The notes below the pieces were generated by a model. It was not told the DNA's origin and did not search any database. It was given only the letters and a program-made list of their open reading frames with translations. A program made the translations under genes and the position numbers. 64,000 nt of DNA from Bursaphelenchus xylophilus (lineage: Eukaryota; Nematoda; Chromadorea; Rhabditida; Aphelenchoididae): NCBI GenBank assembly GCA_904066235.2, contig CAJFCV020000002.1, forward strand, positions 9,858,001 to 9,922,000, written 5' to 3'. Below are positions 1 to 11,359 of the stretch, piece after piece (position 1 is the stretch's first letter; every line of letters starts with the position of its first letter).

Positions 1-1356
1 AAAACGTTTTTTCGCGTCTTTTTTTGACAAATTGCCATCCATTCACCTACTGTTTTAGCTTATCTCAGTTTGACGTGGCGTCATAACTTGGAATTTCTCA
101 CCATCGCCTTGCAACGGCTAGCCGAAGCTGAAAACCTGGCACCCTTTTTTCTTTCACGTTTTGCTGCGATGACTTGCCACTATTTTCCCGACAGACTGGT
201 TCAAAGCACAGACTAGCAATCTCGCATATGCTTGACAAAAATTCGGTCAAAATTTGCATCAGTGTTAGTCAACATCGGACTGCCAAATCCCAAGGCATAC
301 TGTATACATACATATTACTCTGTCGGGAAAATAATGAGCACAATTTTGCTGTGACGATCGCTGAAGTGAAAAGCAATTTGATTTTGCCGCAACACAATTC
401 ATTTTCTCGACGGCGATGTGATTTTCGATGCGACAGAGTGCTCATTATTTTCCCGACAGATTTTCATTTTGCAGGCTATCTCATCATTCCTTCCAAAAAT
501 AAATTAAAATGCAAAAAAGTTTCCTGGAAATGCAATTATTGAGTCAATTCCAAAGTTTAAAGAACAGTGTTACCCTCCCCCCTTCCCCACGGATCAATTA
601 CGTCTAATCTAAAATAAATGTATCCTTTCCCGGCCTTTTTTGCGTCAAGAAGAGCTTAAAAAAATATTTCCGCATTTCCCGAACCGTCTACAACAATAAA
701 ATGCCCAAGGCGTTTAATTAAAAACTTTTTTCATCGCGATAACGGCGCCCAAAAAACCGGGGCCAAGCCCCGAGTTGCAGTTGGTCAGCTGTCCTCCGAA
801 ATGTCTTGAGATCCCGGTCCTTGGATGGGAAATGGATAGCGAAAAGATAACAAATCAAGGATCATATCATACTATAGTCTTTTCTATCTGATGATAAAAA
901 ACTGAAGAGCACGTGTCGGGGAAACTGGAGGGTAATTTAGAAAAAGATAGTAATCAAAATTTATTTTATAATATGTATATGGAAACCGCAGAAAATTCTA
1001 TATGACATGTTTTTTTTGCATTTGATTAGAGTAAATAAATTGAAATTGAATTGAAATTTTCAGCCTATGTTTACATTAAAATTCGTCCCAGCAGCAACAA
1101 TAAAAGCCGAGAACTTCCGTCATCATTTTTATCATCACAACATAATTTTTTGTTGGTGTATTTCTGGCCGGATTCTAAACTCGATTCGACTCATTCAGCA
1201 TCAATATGTCTGACGAGTTCTTTCAAAGCTCTTGCATGCCCTTTCCCAAAATTATGTAAATAAAAAACACTCCCAAAACGCAAAACTTTTCGAATTTCCT
1301 TCATTTTGAATTTTTACGCGCCTCCGATCAGTCGCTTTCCACTGAATTCTTCGGAA
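1..1356. other. Gene-free left flank
   Basis: I see no supported gene here. The stretch holds one complete MITE of the family called B below (about 317-460), a stray half-end of the same family near 181-200, a small GC hairpin near 760-775 and otherwise unique AT-rich sequence. From about 1235 onward the sequence is also found near 3790-3908, so the promoter-proximal DNA belongs to the duplicated unit of the two following genes. Confidence 0.6.
317..460. mobile_element. MITE family B, complete copy
   Basis: Terminal inverted repeats read TCTGTCGGGAAAATAATGAG at the left and its reverse complement at the right. The interior contains the family hallmark words ACACAATTCATTTTCTCG and CGATGCGA. 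About fifteen relatives occur in this window. No coding capacity; the transposase source is unknown. Confidence 0.85.
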
Positions 1357-2587
1357 ATGGCATCTGAACTTCCAGCATCGACCTTGTCCACCGCCGGAGG
1401 TGGAGCTCCATCTGAGACAATTCCGGAATCTTCGGCGGTCGATTCATCCAAAATGGGAAAGGTGAGTTGACCAAAAAAATAATTTTGTCAATTTTTGATA
1501 AAAAAAGTCTTGGTTTGCCTGTGCAGGCTAAAAATTGCGTGTAAGAATGAGAAGATCTCACAATCAGACATATTTTGGGCTAAGTTTCGGCGTAAGATGA
1601 GGTCTTGCTTTGTGATTTTCCTTATTCTTTTCATTCAGTAAATTGTATTGATGAGAATAGACTACGTGGAATGTTACAATGAAAACCGAAGATTTGTTGG
1701 TGTAAACTTGGGTGATGAGGTTTTTGCGAATACCCTCGGAGCATTCCAAACTAGCGCTTCCCATACGGGCCTCATCCAGGGGACCCTGTTTCTCGCGCGA
1801 CTGGCCAATTTGCCATAGTCCCCATTTTCCTGCCGCAAGAAAAACTAATGCTTATTTTTTCAGCCAGGACGCCACGTTGTCGTCAAAAGAAACTTTCGAC
1901 CCGAGGATGACCCGCAGTTCTCCTGCTGCATCAAACTCAGTCTTCATGTAAGTAAAAAATATTCGAAACATCCAATTTAATGATCTTTTTCAGCGCTCGG
2001 TAATCGTCATTTCGTCGATCATGCTGCCGCTTTGTGTCTTTTTTACAGTTATCTATGCTGTGCAATCGTTTCTTGCTACAAGTTCCGATGGAAAAGTCGG
2101 AGATGATTTTGCTGCTGCGGTGATGATGATCATGGCGTATGGATGTTTGTTGGTGGGAAGTGTCTGGAGAATCGAGAAACTTTATTGGGCTTATGCGATT
2201 TTCTCGGTAAGTGGAGCCAAAATTTCAAAAAAATGATTTATCTCCCGTTTTGGCCGAATCTACAAAATTTATTATCTATATACATATATACATCTTTTAT
2301 TTCAGACATTGTTTCTCATAATTACACTCTATGCGATGGGCGAATCGATTGCGATGGCTTGCTCACACCTTTTGGGAGACCTCCGTATACATACAACCGA
2401 AGCTGGCCAAGAAAAGAACACCTCCGCAGGAAAACGACATCTGATGTATCTGATGGTCCTTAGTTTCATCGCATCCGTGTATTTTTACTTGTTCTACATT
2501 GTCTGGAGGGACTACAAGTTTGTCAAAGAGTACCCGAGAAAGAAGAAAGTGGTAGAGAGTACCGAAAGCGAGAAACTGCTCAATTAA
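1357..2587 (+). CDS. Four-transmembrane protein, tandem copy 1
   Basis: Four exons (1357-1461, 1864-1947, 1994-2206, 2306-2587) join in phase 0 throughout to 227 residues. Introns begin GTGAGT or GTAAGT and end TTTCAG. The first 60 or so residues are hydrophilic (Ser/Ala/Gly/Pro-rich, then a basic HVVVKRNFRP stretch). Four hydrophobic segments follow: about residues 65-85, 107-125, 129-150 and 185-205, with the polar loop HTTEAGQEKNTSAGK between TM3 and TM4. The tail is basic (YPRKKK) and ends ESEKLLN, which fits the acidic dileucine sorting pattern [DE]xxxL[LI]; location in the endolysosomal system is therefore an inference. I do not recognise the family beyond a tetraspan layout. AATAAA signals occur at 2606 and 2631. 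The next gene is a close tandem duplicate on the same strand. Confidence 0.85.
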
Positions 2588-2905
2588 AATTCGATTATTT
2601 TGTGGAATAAAATTGGAATTTTTCGAGGGGAATAAACGTTTTTTAAAAATTGGTTCTACGGTGTTTGAAATTTTTACAACGAAAGTCAAAGTTTAATGCA
2701 GTATTTTAAAGGTCCCAGAAGCCAGTTTTAGGCGGGCATATACAGTGAGGGACCTGATCCAATGGCATAAAACGTCTCCTTTTGCATCCCGGAAGGGATC
2801 AAAATGACTCCAAACCATTCCCTTCTCTAAGCTAAAAAACTCCGCTTTGAAAAGCGCGCCCTTTCCTTCAACGCGGGCTCTTCAAAGCGGAAGTTTTTTA
2901 GCTTA

Positions 2906-3639
2906 CTAGGGAAGTGTACAAACGAACCCTCGCCAAATGGCAAGTGTTGGAGAGCCCTTGAAAAATGGTGCAAGGCACTATTTTCATTTTTTGCAGAATG
3001 CCTCAGGGCAAAAAGTTATAAACGGTATATTTGTCCCTTAAGTAGTCACAATATCTGATTCCAAACACTCTATGGGGCAAAATAAATGTTATTTTAAAAC
3101 GCTAAGTGGTACGTATTGCTACTAGGTTGACCTAAGAATCATTATGAAGTTTGGCGCTTGCCAGTAAAACCATTTTACATGTGATATTTACTGGTTTTAA
3201 ATACCCATAAGGTGAAAAAACATTTTTTACTTTTTTTAATTTTGAAAAACATGTAAGTTTGACGGTTTTAACCGTAATCGACCGTCTTTCAGAAAAATTA
3301 AAACTTTTGTAAAAGATTAACGCAAATATTTTCCTAGCTGTAAAAACGCAAAAATGATTTTGCCCAAATTGGGAATTGAACCTGGCTTGTTTTGGCTTAT
3401 CAGCCGACTCAGCAACCGCTCCACTATTGAAGCAACCCTCACCGAGGATTTTTTCCTGCCCAAGAAAAAGAAAGATTTTTGTTTCAAAATGACCTAAAAA
3501 TAATACAGTTTACAGTATGTCGTCGCGGAAAAGCCATTCTGCAAAAAATGAACATGGTGCCTTGCACCATTTTTCAAGGGCTCTTCAATGATGTATGTCG
3601 CTTATCATTTGGTGAGGGTTCGTATGTACACTTCCCTAG
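2906..3639. mobile_element. PIF/Harbinger-like (Tourist-type) element nested in a MITE
   Basis: Inverted ends of about 110 bp begin CTAGGGAAGTGTACA and finish TGTACACTTCCCTAG. They are flanked by a 3-bp duplication TTA (2903-2905 and 3640-3642), the target size typical of PIF/Harbinger elements. Deleting the element plus one TTA rejoins the host MITE arm as AGCTTAGAGAAG, matching its other arm. There is no transposase reading frame, so it is non-autonomous. A tRNA-like stretch lies in the interior. Confidence 0.75.
3362..3433 (-). other. tRNA-like sequence inside the Harbinger-like element
   Basis: Read on the minus strand, a 72-nt segment has a box-A match TAGTGGAGCGG and a box-B match GGTTCAATTCC at tRNA spacing. 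Six of seven acceptor-stem positions can pair (GCTTCAA with TTTGGGC), and a GGCT/AGCC hairpin lies near the anticodon position. A T run follows shortly downstream. The T-stem pairs poorly and the anticodon loop is irregular, so this is more likely a tRNA pseudogene or SINE head than a working tRNA gene. Confidence 0.35.
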
Positions 3640-3908
3640 TTAGAGAAGAGAATCGTTTGGAGACATTTTGGTCCCTTTCGGGATACAAAATGAGACGTTT
3701 TTTGCCATTGGATCCGGTTCCTCACTGTACCTTAATACAAGCCGAGAGTTAAGCAAGATCTCCACCCAAAAAATACATATATGTATGGCTTGTATGCCCC
3801 AAAATTTACATAAAAAATCATTCCAAAAACGCAAGACTTTTTGAATTTCCCTTCATTTTGAATTTTTACGCGCCTCCGATCAGTCGCTTTCCACTGAATT
3901 CTTCGGAA

Positions 3909-5571
3909 ATGGCATCTGAACTTCCAGCATCGACCTTGTCCACCGCCGGAGGTGGGGCTCCAGCTGAGACAGTTCCGGAATCATCGGCGGTCGATTCTTC
4001 CCAAATGGGAAAGGTGAGTTGACCAAATTAAACAAAAGAAATAACTTGCAAATTTTTGATAAAAAGAGTCGTGGTTGTCTGTGCCAAGCGCAAGCCAAAA
4101 ATTGCGTAAAAAGCTGGAAAAATATCTGGCATTATTTGGGCTAAGTGTCACTATAGTAATGCCAGTCTGTCGGGAAAACAATGGGCACTCCATCGCATCG
4201 CAAATCGCATCGCCGCCGAGAAAATGAAGTGTGTCACAGCAAAATCGAATTGCTTTTCACTCCAGTGACGCTATTGTCGAGCGACAGGGTGCTCATTATT
4301 TTCCCGACAGACTGATATCAGTTGGCCTAGCATCGTATTGTTTGCCATAGTCCTCATTTTCTTTCCACAAGGAAAACTGATTCTTATCGTTTCAGCCAGG
4401 ACGCCACGTTGTCGTCAAAAGAAACTTTCGACCCGAGAGTGACCCGCAGTTCTCCTGCTGCATCAAACTCAATCTTCATGTAAGTAAAGAATATTCGAAG
4501 CATCCTATTTATGTAATGATCTCTTTCAGCTCTCGGTTATCGTCATTTCGTCGATCATGCTGCCGCTTTGTGTCGGCGTTACAGCTTACTATGTTGTGAC
4601 ATCGCTTGCCAAATTAAGAACTTTCAATCCGAGAGTCTTAGACGATTTTGGTGCTGCATTTATGATGATAATGTCGTATGGATGTTTGTTGGTTGGAAGT
4701 GTCTGGCGAATTGAGAAACTTTATTGGGCTTATGCGATTTTCTCGGTAAGTGAAGCCAAAATTTCAAAAAAATGATTAAACCCCCGTTTTGGCCGAATCT
4801 GCAAAATTTATTATCTAACAGGGGAAGTATTATACTCGCGCGACGCTCAGATTTTCTTTAGATTTTGCACATACGTCGGGTATGGACTAAATATCAATTC
4901 CTGAAAGTTTTAGCTCGCGCTTTGCGGGCGCCGCCGAGATATCGAACGATTTTTGGCGCCGAGAGAGCACGCTAAACGTGGAGAGCGGTCAGAGAGAAAG
5001 GCGGTTTTTGGCCATAACTTTGGCAGTTCCGTGCGGAAAAATTTGATTTTTTGTAGAAAAATTATTTTTTTATGGTAGAAATGGGCATGAAACTTTTCGA
5101 GCCGAAGTTCGGCAAAAAGTCGTAAATTTTCGCCGACTTTCGATCTAAAAATCACGGTTGTTTCTGCAAAGCGCGAGCTAGGATTCTCGCATTTATCTTA
5201 GAAAAAATTATTCTAAATTTGCGCCAAGTTTCATCAAAATCTGAGCGTCGCACTTTGAGTACTTCCCCTGTAAGTTTTTTTTACTTCAGGCTTTGTTTCT
5301 CATAATTACATTCTGCGCGATGGGCGATTCGATTGCCCATGCTTGCTCACTGCTTTTGGGAGACCTCCGTGTACATACAACCGAAACCGGCCAAGAAAAC
5401 AACACCTCCGCAGGACAAGAATATTTGGAATATGTGATGGTCCTTTGTTTCATCACATCTGTGCATTTTTATTTGTTCTACATTGTCTGGAGGGACTACA
5501 AGTTTGTCAAGGAGTACCCGAGGAAGAAGAAAGTAGTAGAGAATACTGAAAGCGAGAAACTGCTCAATTAA
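3909..5571 (+). CDS. Four-transmembrane protein, tandem copy 2
   Basis: Four exons (3909-4013, 4396-4479, 4530-4745, 5290-5571), all phase 0, give 228 residues. Exon structure, flanking sequence, 3' region and the C-terminal ESEKLLN dileucine-type tail match copy 1. Exons 1 and 2 differ from copy 1 at only a few residues. Between TM1 and TM2 (early exon 3) most of about 26 residues differ and one codon is inserted, while the following SYGCLLVGSVWRIEKLYWAY segment is nearly unchanged. Intron 1 carries a family B MITE and intron 3 a family A MITE, both absent from copy 1, so both insertions followed the duplication. AATAAA signals are at 5590 and 5615. Function not recognised. Confidence 0.85.
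4162..4317. mobile_element. MITE family B in intron 1 of copy 2
   Basis: Full-length copy with ends CAGTCTGTCGGGAAAACAAT and TTTTCCCGACAGACTGATA. The tandem paralogue lacks it at the matching intron position. Confidence 0.85.
4819..5270. mobile_element. MITE family A (Harbinger-like), 452 bp, in intron 3 of copy 2
   Basis: Ends CAGGGGAAGTA and TACTTCCCCTG are flanked by TAA on both sides (4816-4818 and 5271-5273). A second inverted pair, GCGACGCTCAGATTT and its complement, lies just inside. The interior word AGCTCGCGCTTTGC marks the family. Relatives occur at about 12055, 17009, 17988 and 61040. No coding capacity. Confidence 0.85.
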
Positions 5572-5796
5572 AATTCGATTATTTTGTGGAATAAAATTGG
5601 AATTTTTCGAGGGGAATAAACGATTTTTAAAAATTGGTTCTACGATGTTTGAAATTTTTACAACGAAAGTCAAAGGTTAAGATTTTAGAGGCCCTAGAAG
5701 CCAATTTTAGGCTGGAATGAGCCTCAATACAACAACTTCCTTCTATAACGGACATTTTTTTGCATTTTGCGATTTGTTGTACAGAGGCTTTTCATT

Positions 5797-6214
5797 TATC
5801 TGTTTGTCGGGAAAATAATGAGCACTCTGTCGCATCGGAAATCGCATCGCCGCCGAGAAAATGAAATGTGTCTTTGCGCTCACGATTTTCCCGACAGACT
5901 GATACTACTGGCGCCAAAAAGTCCATAGAATTTTTTCGCCAACGTCGCACGGTGCTGCGCTTGGAAAAAAGTGCATCCTTTTTTCCAAGCGCAGCTTTTG
6001 CTGTTGCGACCTTTTCCTCTGCAAAAGTCGCAACGGAAAAAGAAGAAAAGCATTGTGCACGTTCTATCAGTCTGTCGGGAAAATAATGAGGTCGCTGCGC
6101 CAATCGCGTCGCTGTGAAAAGCCATTCGATTTTGCTGCGACACAATTCATTTGCTCGGCGGTGATGCGATTTTCGATGCGACAATGTGCTCACTATTTTC
6201 CCAACGGACTGATA
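5797..6214. mobile_element. Composite of two family B ends around a separate hairpin
   Basis: A short B copy (5797-5904) and a near full-length one (6065-6214) flank about 160 bp that has its own inverted repeats (GCTGCGCTTGG and CCAAGCGCAGC; TTGCGAC and GTCGCAA). Two long overlapping reading frames across the region only translate these palindromes. Confidence 0.7.
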
Positions 6215-7550
6215 AAGGCTTTTTTGGCATGTGCAGCACCATCCTGAACTTTTTCAAGCCCTTTTCGCCTATAAATTCCCCGAATTCCTTGCGCAATAAA
6301 ACGCTTCTCCCGGCGATGATGATTTATTTTTTCACTTTCCAACGAGAAATCCACGGATCCTGATAGTGGATATGATTTGTCATTTTTTCACTTCATAAAT
6401 CAAGGGTAGCCGAGGAAAGAAGCGATGATTTGGGTGGTTGCTGACAAGACGGATCAACGTTTTTCTCGATCAGTGCCGATTATTTTTGTGGCATTCGGGC
6501 TGAAAGTGAGATTTGAATAAGAGAAATTGGTGTGATTAGAGTGATTGGGGGAAAGGCTGGGGAATTTTTTTATTTGATACAGAAGATCGGAGCGTATTTT
6601 AAACCAACTGGCAGAGAAATAAAAATCGATTTTTTTTGAGAGTTTCCTCTTATAAATTCAGGAAAAAATTAAATTTCTGAAAATGGGTGGTTTAGATTTT
6701 TATGAAAGTTGGAATGATTGTGTGACCCACGGCGTAAAAAATATCGTATTCTGAAAAATATTTTTTTAAATTTTTTCAAAAAAATTAGTTTTTATATATA
6801 GATTATAAAATACATATGTAAATATGGTATGGCAGAATGGTAGAATACCAATTCCTATGAAAAAATAATCTTTTCCACCAAAAATTTAAAATCAAAAAGC
6901 CTTATCTCTCTGCCCTCCTCATTTTCCATACTATCTCGTATGCAACTGCTAAGATATCGCCTTTTAAAATACGGCTGCATCATCTTAAAATTCACTCCCA
7001 AAACTTGATTGTTTCTCAAAATTTGTTTCCGATGCGACATATTTTTTATACGCCTTTCTTCTTCGAAGCTATCGATGACTAATCATTTCGTTAACGAATC
7101 ACTTGTTTAATTGGTCGATTACTCGTTTAATCACCGTTTTAAAAGATTAATAGGATTAGTTGAGTCATTTTTACATTGATTTTTGCATAGCAGCTTCAGT
7201 TGATCTTACTGTAAATTTTTTAGTATTTCGAATTTTCAGGCAGAGGAAATTCTGGGAATTTGGGGCTCAGAGTTTTAGGCGAGCTGTCAGAAGTTTTATA
7301 ATTTTTTTAAAGAATTATCCAAGATTTTTTAGCTCGCTATTTGCAGGATTTTTTAGTCCAAGAGTCGGCGAAAACTTGAAATTTCTCAACGAGTTTGCGC
7401 ATGCAAATTTTTAATTTTATTTGGACTCCAAAAAACTGGACTCCAAAAAGATATTTTTCCCCATACAAGATACAAACATTGCCAATAACATTTATTCTTG
7501 CCAAAAGAATGTCTTGAAAGCGCAGGCTGAAACTTTTAGGGAGTTTCATT

Positions 7551-7613
7551 TATCAGTCTGCGCTGCGATTTTTTCATGCGACAGATGCTCATTATTTTCC
7601 GGACAAACTGATA
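7551..7613. mobile_element. Internally deleted family B MITE (63 bp)
   Basis: Only the two ends remain: TATCAGTCTG at the left and CTCATTATTTTCCGGACAAACTGATA at the right, the latter truncated in description. Family members usually run to about 155 bp. Confidence 0.6.
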
Positions 7614-8218
7614 ACTATATATTCCAAAACCTACATGCAAAATTTTATGAAAATCTGAGTGCCCCACCTCTAAGCGTAAGCTTGTTAAAAAATTTTAATC
7701 TAAATTATTCGACAAATATCTTCAAGATTTTACTGTTAAATTTTCCCTTTCCATATTACGCAACAGAATCCTTTTCCCACTAAAACAATCTGCTTTCATC
7801 GTATTCTTATATGTTATTCCATCCCAGCCCTCTATAATAACATGTTTGAATGCGGATAATCAGCGAATGTTGACCTTCAAACTTGTTTATGCAAGCCGCT
7901 TGCGATCGCCGGAGGGCCCGTTAATTAATGAATAAAGATCTGTTTTCCTGACATTTATATTATCCATGACCGCAATCATTTATCTCCATTTTATGGAAGG
8001 GGGTTCGGTCTTGTTAATGAACCGAAGAAAGCGGATCTTTTTCCGAGATTTGCATTACGAATGGAAATTGAAGCGGGCGGGCGATCAAGACGAAAGAATG
8101 ATGATTTTAGTTTAATTCGAAAATTTGGGAGAACCAAATTGGCGGGGCTGTGGGTGATGACGAAATTTGGAGTAATTGGGGCCTTTTTGTTTGTTAAAAT
8201 ACGTTTTGTCATTTTCTA

Positions 8219-8491
8219 TTAGGGTGTCCCATAAGTCTTGCAAATTTTTGGGTCGTCGACTTGTGCGAATTCTTGTAAGCTTTGAAACGTATTAGGGAGT
8301 GTGTTGGATATACTGGGTTGAAGCTCAGATAAAGCGCTTCTAAATGGTATATGATAAGGCAACATAAGGTTCACCTCCTACCCATACTGCCCCGATATTA
8401 TACTAGACATTAAGAAAAATTTTGCCAGCTGATTTTACAATGGATATATGCTTTGTAAAAATAGATCTGTTGGCCTTATGGGACACCCTAA
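8219..8491. mobile_element. Mariner-type MITE, 273 bp
   Basis: Inverted ends TTAGGGTGTCCCATAAG and CTTATGGGACACCCTAA are flanked by TA on each side. Terminal GGGTGTCCCATAA-type words are common at mariner/Tc ends. No reading frame. Confidence 0.8.
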
Positions 8492-8826
8492 TATTTTCAA
8501 ATGGAATTCCAAAGATGAATAAAAAATTTTCTACTGTTCCAATTACGACGGAGAAAAAATTTTGATGACATAAGAGGTACTTACTTAAAATTATTTTACT
8601 GTTTGCAATTTCGTCGACTTTGTTTTTGCGACAGGATATGAGAAATACTTTTTTTTCATTTTGTTTCCTACACAGAGCGATTCAAAAGTAGGAGTACTTA
8701 AAATACGACAATCTTAAGCCCTTTTTCGTCAATTATTGTTAATGTTAACAGAAAAATATTTGGGCAGAAAGCAAGATATTTGCAGAGAGTTTTGTTTCTG
8801 CACAGTGCCAGTAGCAGTACCAGACT

Positions 8827-9034
8827 TTTGAATTGTGTCACGGCAAAGCCAAGTTTCTTTTCACTTCAGCGACGCGGTCGGCACTGCGAAATTGTGCTCA
8901 TTATTTTCCCGACAGACCGATCGTGTCCTGAAGTGGAAATCAATCTGATTTTGCCGCGACACAATTCATTTTCTTAGCAACGATGCGATTTTCAATGCGA
9001 CATTGCGTTCATTATTTTCCCGGCAAATTGATAT
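8827..9034. mobile_element. Two partial family B right halves in tandem
   Basis: Two successive right-hand ends (TCATTATTTTCCCGACAGAC near 8900 and TCATTATTTTCCCGGCAAAT near 9010) each follow a partial family interior. Left ends are missing, so both are fragments. Confidence 0.65.
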
Positions 9035-9756
9035 CTCAACTTCCTTTGTAGAGCAAAAGCCAAACTTTCAGAGAATTTATTATGTAGCCGAGGGACTTTA
9101 TTATGCGAAATTTGCGGAATTTTTGAGCGCGAAAGCGTCAGCAACTCCAATACGAAAGATTATCGATTTTTTGAGATTTTTTGATTTTGAGTTTAGACGT
9201 TTTCATTTATTTTTTGCTAGTAATTTTTCATCTTTTTATCATATACAATGATTAGATTACTTAGACTTTGTTACCCCAAAAATTTTCCCCATTCCCGATC
9301 CATTCTTTCGTCATTTATCAACCCTTCTTTCCCACTGTCCTTCCCGTCTGAAGACCTCTGTTTAATTTTCCAATTGAGCGCGTCTCGAAAAAACAGTTTC
9401 TCCGTTGACTTTACAGTGTAAAGTGGAATAAAAATTTTTTGTTTTGTTATCAATGCCAAGCACCCTTCGCGCAGGTGGTCATAAAACTGTTATAAAGGGG
9501 TAATAAAAGGGCGCTTGAAACAGAGAAAAATATGGTATTCAATTAGTCATTTCGAAGGGGATGAAACGACAATTTGTCTCTTGTTCTTCGCAATGAAATA
9601 TGGCGATGATTTTGAGGTGACTTGAGTTAGGAGGTACGCAAAGTTTTGGGGTTTTGGAAATAGGTCATTTACTGTCAGCGATGGAAATTGATGAGTATTT
9701 CTCTGATTTTAAAGCTAAAATTAGGAGGTTAAATAGCTGGATAGCACAAAGTGGGG

Positions 9757-10598
9757 AAAAAGTTCCTTATTTTGGCCACAACAAAGGTACTCCGCGAACT
9801 GCGCCCAAGCTTGGGCACTAAAGTTAGGAATAAACGCTTCGACCAAGCTGGCACTGAATTACTCTAATAGCTCTATAGTTTTAAGGGTACCTACGAAGGC
9901 TGTGACACCCATTTAGTTCCATACGGAGGCAATAAGTTCAGTTCCGGACATGTTTCATCGTATAAAGTGTAAAATCACAGGCTGCAGCCGTTTTTGAAGG
10001 GTAAGATGGTACGTAAAAAAGAAGGTACCTCACTTTCAGTCCGGGCATTGACAACGATGAATTGAGCGTGCACGCTAAATTTGGGCTAATTCCGACCAGT
10101 TTCCGCAAAGTTATAAGTTGTGGCCAAAATAAGGAACTTTTACCCAAAGTGGCTCCGGATTTTTACACATTCTACCAAAAAATATTGAATTTCTCGGAAA
10201 TTCAATGGGTAAAAGTTCCTTATTTTGGCCACAACTTATAACTTTGCGGAAACTGTTCGGAATTAGCCCAAATTTAGCGTGCACGCATCGTTGTCAATGC
10301 CCGGACAGTGGATTTAGTTAGTGAGGTACCTTCTTTTTTACGTACCACCTTACCCTTCAAAAACGGCTGCAGCCTGTGATTTTACACTTTATACGATGAA
10401 ACATGTCCGGAACTGAACTTATTGCCTCCGTATGGAACTAAATGAGTGGTCACAGCCTTCGTAGGTACCCTTAAAACTGTAGAGCTATTATAGTAATTCA
10501 GTGCCAGCTAGGTCGAAGCGTTTTTTCCTAACTTTAGTGCCCAAGCTTGGGCGCAGTTCGAGTACCTTTGTTGTGGCCAAAATAAGGAACATTTTCCG
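9757..10598. repeat. Large inverted dimer: two head-to-head ~390-bp elements
   Basis: The left unit (9757-10145) and right unit (10208-10598) are near-perfect reverse complements around a spacer of about 60 bp. Each unit has its own inverted ends, GTTCCTTATTTTGGCCACAA and TTGTGGCCAAAATAAGGAAC, so this is two copies of one small element in opposite orientation rather than a simple palindrome. No coding potential. Confidence 0.85.
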
Positions 10599-11359
10599 TT
10601 AAATGTGGCTCATGTAGGCCCAAGGCCCAATATACGTCATCTTTGAAGCCATTTTTGACCAAGATATAATCAATGTGGCGTTTCGTCACAATTTGAATCT
10701 TTGAGAAAACATTTGGCTGTTTTTTCTTGGCTAACCTTGAAAATGGAACCTTGCTTCAGTTCAAAAAAACGTTCTAAAATTTCCTTGATTTTTAACACCA
10801 ATGCTGTCCTCTAAAAATTCATCCTGCAGGAATTTGATAGCTAAAAAATTTAGTTTTAGCATTAGTCAGCCGATCAGATGTTGCCTGACTCTCAGAATAC
10901 CACTGTTTTAGTCATTCTTTGGCAAGTAAGCCTTTCTATGTATCAATAACAGCCATTTTTTTTTTGACACAGTCATACATCTATTTTATTGAATTTTTGT
11001 CGGAAATAGGCGTGACTGTCATAAATCATCAGCTTGACTAATGTTTTCACGTCTTATGAGCCCAGTTTACACTATATAAATCTTCAAATTATTTCAATGA
11101 AATCAGTGTTCGTCAGTGGGTAAGGTGGTTGATTTTCTTTTCTTACTGTTGCATTCCAATCAAATTACTCATAAAATTTTGAAGTTTGATTTTAGAAAGC
11201 CGTATTTAAACATTTTTCAACTACCACAAAATAGGGGAAGGGCGTATTTTACAACATTTTAGCGTTTTTTTTAACTTTAGAAAAAATATAGGTTAATTTT
11301 TCGGAATCGTATTTTACCCACTTTTTCACTGGAATTATAATTTTATTAGTTGTGGTCAG

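Larger units (their letters stand above)
2743..3727. mobile_element. MITE family C copy, split by a second element
   Basis: The ends read CAGTGAGGGACCTGATCCAA and its reverse complement, flanked by TA on both sides, as for Tc1/mariner-type insertions. Family C elsewhere in the window is about 210-250 bp and nearly palindromic, with the hallmark TGATCCAGTGGCAAAAAACG. This copy measures 985 bp because a 734-bp element (2906-3639) sits in its right half. Removing the insert restores a normal-sized palindrome. Confidence 0.85.
5572..9756. other. Intergenic region with scattered MITEs
   Basis: No gene found on either strand. Listed MITEs occupy 5797-6214, 7551-7613, 8219-8491 and 8827-9034. A degenerate relative of family A is visible around 7240-7660. 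The stretches 6215-7240, 7614-8216 and 9035-9756 look unique, AT-rich and non-coding; 7880-8060 is less AT-rich and may hold a regulatory element, but I see no defined site. Confidence 0.6.

Noticed and set aside
5792..6193. 133-codon minus-strand frame starting MSTLSHRKSHHRRANE
   Set aside because: Same peptide start appears wherever a family B MITE is read (for example near 52725); it is element sequence, not a gene.
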